DNA of 17,628 nt from Bacillota bacterium (GTDB taxonomy: Bacteria; Bacillota; Sulfobacillia; RBS10-35). Location of the stretch: assembly GCA_029960865.1 (NCBI GenBank), contig JASBVX010000003.1:1-17628 (forward strand), in the 5' to 3' direction. Made by a program: the position numbers and the translations under genes. Under the pieces are notes generated by a model. It ran no database searches. It saw only the letters and a program-made list of their open reading frames with translations, and was not told the DNA's origin. This document shows positions 6,033 through 12,318 of the stretch, in pieces (within the stretch, counting starts at the first letter, position 1; each line of letters begins with the position of its first letter).

Positions 6033-8374
6033 GATTTCTTCCCTCCCGAGAGGATCCTCCAGATCTTTTCCGGCTTCAGGGGCATCTCCAGATCCTTCAC
6101 CCCAAAAGGCCGCAGGGCGTCCACCACCGAATTGACCACGGCGGGGGTGGAAGCGATGGTCCCCGTCTCCCCTACCCCCTTGACGCCCAAAGGGTTGTGG
6201 GGCGCAGGAGTCACCGTATGGTCGGTGTCGAACATGGGGAAGAAGCGGGCCTTGGGCATGGCGTAATCCTGGAAGGTCCCCGTCAAAAGCTGGCCGTTTT
6301 CATCGTAGACGGCTTCTTCGTAAAGGGCCTGGCCGATCCCCTGGACTACCCCGCCGTGGACCTGCCCCTCCACGATCATAGGGTTGATGATGGGTCCGCA
6401 GTCATCCACCGCCACATACTTGAGGATCTTGATCTCCCCCGTTTCGCCGTCGACTTCGGTGACGCAGGCGTGGGCGCCGAAGGGATAGGTGAAATTCACC
6501 GGGTCGTAGAAGGACTGGGCCTCCAGCCCGGGCTCTAGGCCTTGGGGAAGGTTCCACGCAAGATAAGCCTGCAAGACCACATCTTGGATCTTCGCCTGCT
6601 TGTCGGGCATACCCTTTACGTGGAAGACCCCACCCTCGAATTCCACATCCTCTTCCGCCACCTCCAGCATGTGGGCAGCAATCTTCGTGGCTTTTTCCAG
6701 GACCCTTTCCGCCGCTACGGCGATGGCGCTTCCTCCCACTGGGGTCGTCCTGGACCCATAGGTTCCCCACCCCATGGCGATGCGGTCGGTGTCGCCGTGA
6801 ACAACTTCCACGTCTTCCACCGGAATGCCGAAGCGGTCGGCCACCACCTGGGCAAAGGTGGTCTCCTCCCCCTGACCATGGGGTGAGGTTCCCGTGAAAA
6901 CGGTCACTTTCCCGGTGGGATGGAAGCGGACCGTGGCGCTTTCATAAAGGCCTCCCTGAAACCCGACGGCCCCTGCCACCTGAGAGGGCCCCAGCCCGCA
7001 GATCTCCACATAGGTGGACCACCCGATGCCGATGTAGCGCCCTTCTTTGCGCGCCTCTTCCTGTTTTTTGCGCCAGCCTTCGTAATCCAGCATCTTCAGG
7101 GCCTTTTCCAGCGCTCCCTGGTAGTTTCCGCTGTCGTATTCCAGACCGGTGGCGGTGTGGTAGGGAAAGGCGTCGGCGGGGATGAAGTTCTTCTTCCGCA
7201 CCTCCACCGGATCCATCCCCAGCTCCATGGCCAAAAGATCCACCAAGCGCTCGATGACGTACGTGGCTTCGGGCCGACCTGCCCCCCGGTAAGCGTCGAT
7301 GGGGGTGGTGTTGGTCAGCACGCCATAGGTCTCCACGTGGACTTGGGGAATGGTGTAGGGGCCGGGCGTGATGAGGCCGAAAAGGATGGTGGGCACCCCC
7401 GGCCCTGCCGTGGAGAGATAAGCCCCCATATTGGCCACCATGCGCAGCCGCAACCCCAGGATGGTCCCGTCCTTTTTGGCCGCCAGCTCGGCGTGGATGA
7501 TGCCGTCCCGTCCATGGGTGGTGGCCTGGAAATTCTCCGAGCGGCCCTCGGACCACTTCACGGGCCTCCCCAGCTCCCGGGCGGCAAAGGCCACCAGGGC
7601 CTCATCGGGATAGCAGGCGATCTTGGAACCAAAGCCCCCGCCCACATCCACCGCCACGATGCGGAGCTTGTGTTCGGGGATCCCCAGGATGTTGGAGAGG
7701 AGAACCCTATGGATGTGGGGGTTCTGGGAGGTTATGTAGAGGGTCATCTCGCCGGAACCGCTGTTGTACTGGGCCACCGCCGCCCGGGGTTCCATGGCGT
7801 TGGGGATGAGGCGCTGCTGGCGAAAGGACTGCCGGATCACCACCTCCGCCTCATGGAAGGCAGGGGCCGGGTCATTGCCCGCCTGCCAATGGAAAGCCAC
7901 GTTCTTGGGGACATCGTCATGGAGAAGGGGAGCTCCTTCTTCCATGGCCTTTTCTGCGTCCACCACCGTCGGAAGGACCTCGTAGTCCACCTGGATCAGG
8001 TCCAGGGCATCCCGGGCGATGTACCGGTCTTCCGCCACCACCAGGGCCACCCCATCCCCCACATAGCGGACTTTTTCCTTGGCCAGAGCCGGGTGGGCAG
8101 GCGTCTTCATGTCGGAGTCGGGGGGAAGCCAAGCGGTGGGGATGGGGCCCACCTTTCCCTCCAGATCGGCCCCGGTGAAAACTGCCACCACCCCGGGGAG
8201 TTTCTTCGCCTGCTCCGCATCGATCTTCCGAATGCGGGCATGGGCGTAGGGGCTGCGCAGGATGGCGGCATAAAGCATCCCCGGCAGCCGGATATCGTCG
8301 GTGTAACGGCCTTTTCCCCGGATAAGGCGGGGATCTTCCCGCCGTTTGACTGCGGCGCCAAAGACCTTCGCCAT
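6029..8374 (-). CDS. coxL: Form II CoxL-like molybdopterin large subunit (xanthine oxidase family)
   Basis: Catalytic subunit of 781 aa, full length. It has the a/b hammerhead domain at about 20-130 and the molybdopterin-binding region from about 145 on, with the cofactor motif GGGFGSK (245-251), GQGEET (500-505) and the conserved active-site Glu in VKGVGETG (Glu736). The active-site loop reads AYRGAGR (361-367). Form I CO dehydrogenases have AYRCSFR, with the Cys that carries the Cu-S-Mo bridge. Gly replaces it here, which marks form II. Whether form II enzymes oxidise CO physiologically is unsettled, so the substrate remains open. ATG 8374 is preceded by GGGAGGG; coxS ends 14 bases upstream. 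No signal peptide is seen, so it should act in the cytoplasm with CoxS and CoxM. Confidence 0.93.
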   Translation of the reverse strand: MAKVFGAAVKRREDPRLIRGKGRYTDDIRLPGMLYAAILRSPYAHARIRKIDAEQAKKLPGVVAVFTGADLEGKVGPIPTAWLPPDSDMKTPAHPALAKEKVRYVGDGVALVVAEDRYIARDALDLIQVDYEVLPTVVDAEKAMEEGAPLLHDDVPKNVAFHWQAGNDPAPAFHEAEVVIRQSFRQQRLIPNAMEPRAAVAQYNSGSGEMTLYITSQNPHIHRVLLSNILGIPEHKLRIVAVDVGGGFGSKIACYPDEALVAFAARELGRPVKWSEGRSENFQATTHGRDGIIHAELAAKKDGTILGLRLRMVANMGAYLSTAGPGVPTILFGLITPGPYTIPQVHVETYGVLTNTTPIDAYRGAGRPEATYVIERLVDLLAMELGMDPVEVRKKNFIPADAFPYHTATGLEYDSGNYQGALEKALKMLDYEGWRKKQEEARKEGRYIGIGWSTYVEICGLGPSQVAGAVGFQGGLYESATVRFHPTGKVTVFTGTSPHGQGEETTFAQVVADRFGIPVEDVEVVHGDTDRIAMGWGTYGSRTTPVGGSAIAVAAERVLEKATKIAAHMLEVAEEDVEFEGGVFHVKGMPDKQAKIQDVVLQAYLAWNLPQGLEPGLEAQSFYDPVNFTYPFGAHACVTEVDGETGEIKILKYVAVDDCGPIINPMIVEGQVHGGVVQGIGQALYEEAVYDENGQLLTGTFQDYAMPKARFFPMFDTDHTVTPAPHNPLGVKGVGETGTIASTPAVVNSVVDALRPFGVKDLEMPLKPEKIWRILSGGKKS

Positions 8375-8388
8375 GGATCGTCCCTCCC

Positions 8389-8865
8389 TCAGCCCGGCAT
8401 CCGTTCAGCGGCATGCTGAACGGCCCGCACGATGTTTTCGTACCCAGTGCACCGGCAAATGATTCCGTTCAGGCCCTGGCGGATCTCTTCTTCCGAGGGA
8501 TGGGGGTTTTCCTGGAGAATCCCGATGGCCACCATCATGGCGCCTGGCGTACAAAAGCCGCACTGGAGTCCATGTTTTTCCCAAAAGGCTTCCTGAACCG
8601 GATGGAGGTGGCCATTTTGGGCCAGGCCCTCCACCGTGGTAATCTCGGCGCCGTCGGCCTGCACCGCCAGCACGGAGCAGGATTTCACCGCCCGGCCGTC
8701 CATCAGGACGGTACAGACGCCGCACTGGCTGGTATCGCATCCGATATGGGTCCCCGTCAGACCCAGGACATCCCGCAAAAGGTGAACCAGGAGCAGCCGG
8801 GGTTCCACTTCCGCCGTATACTGGGTGCCGTTCACTTGCAGAGCGATGGCCTTTTTCTCCGCCAT
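8389..8865 (-). CDS. coxS: CoxS-like 2Fe-2S small subunit of molybdenum hydroxylase
   Basis: Electron-transfer subunit carrying two [2Fe-2S] clusters between the molybdenum site and FAD. The 158-aa length is standard. The plant-ferredoxin-type cluster ligands are C43, C48, C51 and C63 (GCDTSQCGVC plus a later Cys). The helical-domain ligands are C102, C105, C137 and C139 (CGFC and CRC), so all eight are present. ATG 8865 has AAGGGGG about seven bases upstream. coxG ends 12 bases before it and coxL follows. A long open frame in another register over the same bases is only a shadow. Confidence 0.96.
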   Translation of the reverse strand: MAEKKAIALQVNGTQYTAEVEPRLLLVHLLRDVLGLTGTHIGCDTSQCGVCTVLMDGRAVKSCSVLAVQADGAEITTVEGLAQNGHLHPVQEAFWEKHGLQCGFCTPGAMMVAIGILQENPHPSEEEIRQGLNGIICRCTGYENIVRAVQHAAERMPG

Positions 8866-8877
8866 ATGCTACCCCCT

Positions 8878-9336
8878 TCACCCTGATGAGCTGCTTTCTC
8901 CCGACTGCAGGTCTTCCTCCACCCCTTTGAAGAACTGGCCCAGCAAAAGCTGGGCGATGCCTCCCATGACCCTCTGGCCCACGGAAGCCATGACGCCCGT
9001 CACTTGGGCTTGGGCCGAACAGGTAAGAAGGGTCTTGCCGTCTTCTTCTTCCAGGCGGATGAGGGCATCGGCCGCAAGGGTGCCGGGCTTCCCTTGGCCC
9101 TGCAGGAGAAGGCGGTAATCTTCCGGCGCGTGGGCATCGGCCAGCTCCACCTCCCCGGTGAAAAGGCCGTTGATAGGACCCACCTGGAGGCCAAGATCAG
9201 CGGCATACTTCCCCTCCCCCACTTTCTCTAGACGCCGGCATCCAGGGAGCCGCCGCCGCAGAACCTCCTGGCTTTGCAGCGCATCCCAGACGGCTTCTCT
9301 TGGAGCCGAGAAGGTATACCGATACTCGATCTGCAA
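8878..9336 (-). CDS. coxG: CoxG-like SRPBCC-fold protein (carbon monoxide dehydrogenase subunit G family)
   Basis: Product of 152 aa, starting MQIEYRYTFSAPREAVWDAL, with PGC at 31-33 and the family pattern VGPINGLFTGEV (52-63), GKPGTLAADA (82-91) and a C-terminal helix, as in CoxG/SRPBCC proteins. In carboxidotrophs, CoxG is implicated in recruiting CO dehydrogenase to the cytoplasmic membrane. I choose the TTG at 9336 because GGGAGGTG (9349-9342) sits five bases upstream. The frame stays open to 9495, but that extension would start inside the promoter and has no family similarity. It is the first gene after the cox promoter, 12 bases from coxS. Confidence 0.85.
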   Translation of the reverse strand: MQIEYRYTFSAPREAVWDALQSQEVLRRRLPGCRRLEKVGEGKYAADLGLQVGPINGLFTGEVELADAHAPEDYRLLLQGQGKPGTLAADALIRLEEEDGKTLLTCSAQAQVTGVMASVGQRVMGGIAQLLLGQFFKGVEEDLQSGESSSSG

Positions 9337-9465
9337 TCCATCACCTCCCGTCCTCAAAGGCTTGTCCCCGTGGGGCGGGGGAAGGTGGACAGCGGCAGAA
9401 GAGATGGAGAAGAAGAGGAGGCCCGCAAGCCAGGGGCCGGAGGAATAAGAAACTTGGGTAAGACC
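9337..9465 (-). promoter_or_regulatory. Structured 5' leader of the coxGSLMDE transcript
   Basis: A leader of about 120 bases between the candidate promoter and coxG. Two folds can be drawn on the minus-strand RNA. An upstream hairpin pairs GGCCC with GGGCC (9438-9420). In the second, CACCTTCCC (9387-9379) can pair with GGGAGGTG (9349-9342), which is the coxG Shine-Dalgarno; only one bulged base is needed. Hiding the ribosome site in this way suggests translational control. I could not match it to a known riboswitch by eye. Confidence 0.4.
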
Positions 9466-9495
9466 AGTATGGGTGGATTGGGAACTTCTGGTCAA
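9466..9495 (-). promoter_or_regulatory. Candidate promoter of the coxGSLMDE operon
   Basis: On the minus strand, TTGACC (9495-9490; five of six matches to the -35 consensus), an 18-base spacer, then CATACT (9471-9466; four of six to the -10). It lies 130 bases upstream of coxG and just downstream of the xdhC stop, with an eight-T run (9508-9501) directly upstream. It would let the structural genes be expressed apart from xdhC. Confidence 0.5.
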
Positions 9496-9528
9496 GGGTG
9501 AAAAAAAAGTAAGTTTGAGTGTAATCCT

Positions 9529-10578
9529 TTAAGCATGAATTTTGGGCTGCCCGTGAAGGGGCTTGCCTGAAGCCCCCGTCCGTTCCATCAAGAGCTCCGC
9601 CACGATGGAGACGGCCACCTCATCGAAGGTTTCCGCCCCCAAAGCCAGCCCCACCGGTGCCCGGATCGGTCCGCTCTCCAGGGTCTCGCCGATGGCTTGC
9701 AACATCTCCTGAGTGCGGGAGAGGGGCCCCAGGACCCCCACATAGCGGGGGCGGGATGCCAGGGCCAGACGCAGGGCCGCCTCATCCCGCCTTTGAAAAT
9801 GGTTCATGATGAGCCACCAGCTGTCCCTCAGGGCTTCGGGATCCCCCTCCTCCGGCTCCATCACCAGGTGGTCCGCGTGGGGAAAGCGGGCCCGGCTGTT
9901 GAACTCGGGTCGGGGATCCAGGATGGCTACCCGGAAGTGGGCCCGGGCCGCCAAGGAAGCCACCGGTACCGTATCCAGGCCGGCCCCGCAAATGATAAGG
10001 CGCTGGCTAGGCCGCATGGTGTCGACGTAGAAACGGCGGCCTGCCTGTTCTATGATCTCCGCCCGGGTGCCGGTGGTATAACCCTGGGCCAGCCTCTCCC
10101 GCAGAGGAAGGGGCAGATCCTCCCCGTCGGAGGCCAAAAGCTCGGGGCCCTCCAGGAGGGCCCGGGCGCCTTGCGGCAGCTCCAGGATCAGGGTCAGGTC
10201 CCGCCCCCGGGAAAGGGCTTCTTTCACCGTCCTCCAGAAGGAATCTTCCGGGGCGATGGGAAAGATGGCCACCTCCATGGTGCCCTTGCAGCCGATGCCC
10301 AGGGTCCAGAGCTCCGTTTCCGTGAGATCGTACTGCACCAGGCGGGGCCGATCTTCCTTCATGGCCCCCTCCGCCCAGACGAAAAGATCGCCTTCCAGGC
10401 ATCCTCCGCTTAAGGATCCCAGCATATGGCCCTTTTCCGCCATCATCATCTTGGCGCCGGGCAAACGATAGGAAGACCCCTTCACCTGGGTCACCACCAA
10501 AAGGGCCGCCTTCTCCCCCTGGTTCCAGGCTTCTTCGATCCGCGCCAGCATCTGCACCGCTTCATCGAGGTGGGACAT
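9529..10578 (-). CDS. XdhC/CoxI-family molybdenum hydroxylase maturation protein
   Basis: Product of 349 aa. The N-terminal XdhC/CoxI domain (about 10-80) includes GSSYRLPGAKM and SLSGGCLEGDLF with the conserved Cys60; a second Cys, 97, lies in LGIGCKGT. The C-terminal XdhC Rossmann domain (about 192-340) has CGAGLD (197-202), the HFQRRDEAAL stretch, VGVLGPLSR and PVGLALGAETFDEVAVSI. XdhC proteins bind molybdenum cofactor and promote its sulfuration and insertion into xanthine-dehydrogenase-type enzymes, so it fits the adjacent genes. ATG 10578 has a textbook AGGAGGT (10591-10585) seven bases upstream. The open frame continues to 11520 across the opposite-strand gene, and that extension is not real. 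A TATAAT lies upstream. Calling it coxF or coxI would be arbitrary. Confidence 0.92.
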   Translation of the reverse strand: MSHLDEAVQMLARIEEAWNQGEKAALLVVTQVKGSSYRLPGAKMMMAEKGHMLGSLSGGCLEGDLFVWAEGAMKEDRPRLVQYDLTETELWTLGIGCKGTMEVAIFPIAPEDSFWRTVKEALSRGRDLTLILELPQGARALLEGPELLASDGEDLPLPLRERLAQGYTTGTRAEIIEQAGRRFYVDTMRPSQRLIICGAGLDTVPVASLAARAHFRVAILDPRPEFNSRARFPHADHLVMEPEEGDPEALRDSWWLIMNHFQRRDEAALRLALASRPRYVGVLGPLSRTQEMLQAIGETLESGPIRAPVGLALGAETFDEVAVSIVAELLMERTGASGKPLHGQPKIHA

Positions 10579-10671
10579 GGCCGAACCTCCTCTCGCAGGG
10601 TACCCTGGGTAGGATGGAATTGCCCCTATTATACCTGGAGAAAATCCGGTGAATGGCAGGCGAAGGGCACC
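10579..10671. promoter_or_regulatory. Divergent intergenic region between xdhC and the cyclo-ligase/Mug fusion gene
   Basis: This 93-base spacer holds a perfect TATAAT on the minus strand (10633-10628), giving xdhC a leader of about 42 bases; its -35 is poor (CCATTC-like at 17 bases). On the plus strand the overlapping TATTAT (10627-10632) could be the -10 of the fusion gene, also without a good -35. If both are used, the two promoters share the same duplex. No operator repeat was recognised. Confidence 0.45.
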
Positions 10672-11907
10672 ATGAGCAAAGAGGACATCCGGCGAGAAGT
10701 CTACCGGGCTCTCCGAGAAGGAAAGGCAGCCGCCTTTCCCTTCCCCATCGAGGGAAGGATCCCCAATTTCAAGGGGGCAGCCGCCGCAGCGGAAAAGGTG
10801 AGGCGGCTCCCTCTTTACCGGGAGGCTTCGCTGCTCAAGATCAACCCTGATGCCCCCCAGTGGCCCCTGCGCACCCGCGCCCTTTTGGACGGCAAGGACC
10901 TTCTCCTCCCCACCCCGCGCCTGCGAGGACCTTTCCTCTGGATCAGGAGAGCCGACGTGCCTGCGGGGAAGGAAAGGGAAGCGGCCTCTTTGCGCCATGC
11001 CTCCCACTACGGCCGCCCTCTTTCGGTGAAAGAGCTGGCCCAAGAAAAACTCCCCATCGGCCTGGTGGTGGCAGGGTCGGTGGCCGTAACCCGGGAAGGC
11101 CTCCGCCTGGGAAAGGGCGAAGGATACAGCGACCTGGAATACGCCCTCTTGCAGGAGCTGGGCTATCCCAATCTCCCCCTTCTCACCACCGTCCACCCCC
11201 TGCAGCTGGTGCCCCATATCCCCCATGACCCCCACGATATCCCCCTGGACTGGATCGTGACCCCTCAAGAGGTCCTCCCGTTGGAGCCCCGCTACCCGAA
11301 ACCCCGGGGCATCGACTGGGAAGCCCTGTCCGCGGAAGACCTGACCGCCATGCCCCCCCTTCTGGATCTTCGCCGTCTCACGTGGGAGCGCCGGTCGGTC
11401 CCCGACGTGATCCGGGAAGGACTCCGGCTTCTTTTTGTCGGCATCAATCCCGGCCGCCACAGCGCCGGGGAAGGCCACCATTTCGCGGGACCTCAGAATT
11501 ACTTCTGGAAGCTTCTCCACGCCGCCGGGTGCACCCCCCGCCTCCTCTCTCCCCAGGAAGACCGCAGCCTCCTATCCTGGGGCATCGGTATCACCAATCT
11601 CCTAGCGCGGGCCAGCTCAGGGGAAAAAGACCTCTCCTGGGCCGAGATGAAGGCAGCGAGGGAAGCCTTGCGGGCCAAAGTGACCCGCTATCGACCCGAG
11701 GGGGTGGTCCTCCTGGGTAAAAACGTCTACCGCGCCTATGCGGGGCTTCCCGCCTCCCACCCTGTTTCCTGGGGCCCCCAGCCCCGCGAAACCGTCTGGG
11801 GGGTGAAGGAGTGGGTCGCCCCCAACCCTTCGCCCCGCAGCACCCTCAGTTGGGAAACGCGGCTACAACTCTTTCGTAAGGTTTGCACTCTTGCCCGCAA
11901 CTTTTAG
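10672..11907 (+). CDS. Fusion: 5-formyl-THF cyclo-ligase-like (COG0212) domain plus Mug/TDG-type mismatch uracil/thymine DNA glycosylase
   Basis: Product of 411 aa with two recognisable halves. Residues 1 to about 205 resemble the archaeal/MTHFSD-type branch of 5-formyltetrahydrofolate cyclo-ligase-like proteins: FPFPIEGRIPNFKG (22-35), TPRLRGPF (81-88), GLVVAGSVAV, then LGKGEGYSDLEYALL (146-160) in place of the classical ATP-binding loop, and HPLQLVP. Residues about 245-400 match E. coli Mug: LLFVGINPG with the catalytic-position Asn259, HFAGPQNYFWKLLHAAG (270-286), the VLLGK strand, and APNPSPRS (383-390). Mug-type enzymes remove U or T mispaired with G after deamination. The linker is about 40 residues. 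ATG 10672 has a weak GAAGGG upstream. A possible partner gene follows after 9 bases. The catalytic role of the first half is unproven. Confidence 0.88.
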   Translation: MSKEDIRREVYRALREGKAAAFPFPIEGRIPNFKGAAAAAEKVRRLPLYREASLLKINPDAPQWPLRTRALLDGKDLLLPTPRLRGPFLWIRRADVPAGKEREAASLRHASHYGRPLSVKELAQEKLPIGLVVAGSVAVTREGLRLGKGEGYSDLEYALLQELGYPNLPLLTTVHPLQLVPHIPHDPHDIPLDWIVTPQEVLPLEPRYPKPRGIDWEALSAEDLTAMPPLLDLRRLTWERRSVPDVIREGLRLLFVGINPGRHSAGEGHHFAGPQNYFWKLLHAAGCTPRLLSPQEDRSLLSWGIGITNLLARASSGEKDLSWAEMKAAREALRAKVTRYRPEGVVLLGKNVYRAYAGLPASHPVSWGPQPRETVWGVKEWVAPNPSPRSTLSWETRLQLFRKVCTLARNF

Positions 11908-11916
11908 AATGAATCC

Positions 11917-12318
11917 ATGGCGACGTTCCATCTGTACCTGGGCTGGAGCCTCATCGGCATCTTTTCCATCGCTTTTTTTTGGTCTCTTGGCGTCTGGATC
12001 GCGAGGCGGTCCCGGATCGGCATCCCCTTCTGGTGGTTCCTCCGCCTCGGGGCGTTTCTCTTCGTCCTGCAGATGGCGGCCGGCATCCTCATGTGGACGT
12101 CGGGCCTGCGGCCGGCCAATCTCCTCCACATCATGTATGCCGCTCTGGTGTTCCTCGGCTTCTTTGCCGCCGAGACCCTGAAACCAGGGGGAAGCTGGCG
12201 GCGCCTGTACCTGCGGGCCGGCCGCCCCTTCTACGAGCCCATGGTGGCTTTTCTCCTGAGCCTCTATCTTTTGGGAGTAGCCATCCGGGCCTTCACCACG
12301 GGCCTGGGCTACCCCTGA
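11917..12318 (+). CDS. Small four-helix integral membrane protein, function unknown
   Basis: Product of 133 aa that I do not recognise. Four hydrophobic stretches stand out at about 7-29, 36-60, 66-86 and 107-129, separated by short basic loops (ARRSR, WRRLYLRAGR), so it is an inner-membrane protein. One segment reads GLRPANLLHIMYAALV, with His71 in the third helix; another His is at residue 5. A bundle of this size could bind heme, but nothing shows that. It starts 9 bases after the fusion gene, without a good ribosome-binding site, so it is probably in the same transcript. Its stop overlaps the rng stop tail-to-tail by 10 bases. Confidence 0.75.
   Translation: MATFHLYLGWSLIGIFSIAFFWSLGVWIARRSRIGIPFWWFLRLGAFLFVLQMAAGILMWTSGLRPANLLHIMYAALVFLGFFAAETLKPGGSWRRLYLRAGRPFYEPMVAFLLSLYLLGVAIRAFTTGLGYP

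Noticed and set aside
4971..6266. Plus-strand open frame opposite coxM/coxD (431 codons)
   Set aside because: Shadow frame; coxM carries exact FAD motifs on the other strand.
6920..8419. Long plus-strand open frame opposite coxL (499 codons)
   Set aside because: Shadow of coxL; it is rich in His, Gly and Pro and shows no recognisable domain.
9337..9495. N-terminal extension of coxG with a hydrophobic, signal-like stretch
   Set aside because: It would begin at the TTG of the -35 box. CoxG proteins are about 150 aa and soluble, and a good Shine-Dalgarno supports TTG 9336.
9501..9508. Eight-T run on the minus strand after xdhC as a terminator
   Set aside because: No stable GC hairpin directly precedes it. 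It may be an AT-rich upstream element of the cox promoter.
10579..11520. Minus-strand open extension of xdhC to a 663-codon frame
   Set aside because: It runs antisense to the fusion gene and has no family similarity. The AGGAGGT at 10585-10591 fixes the start at 10578.
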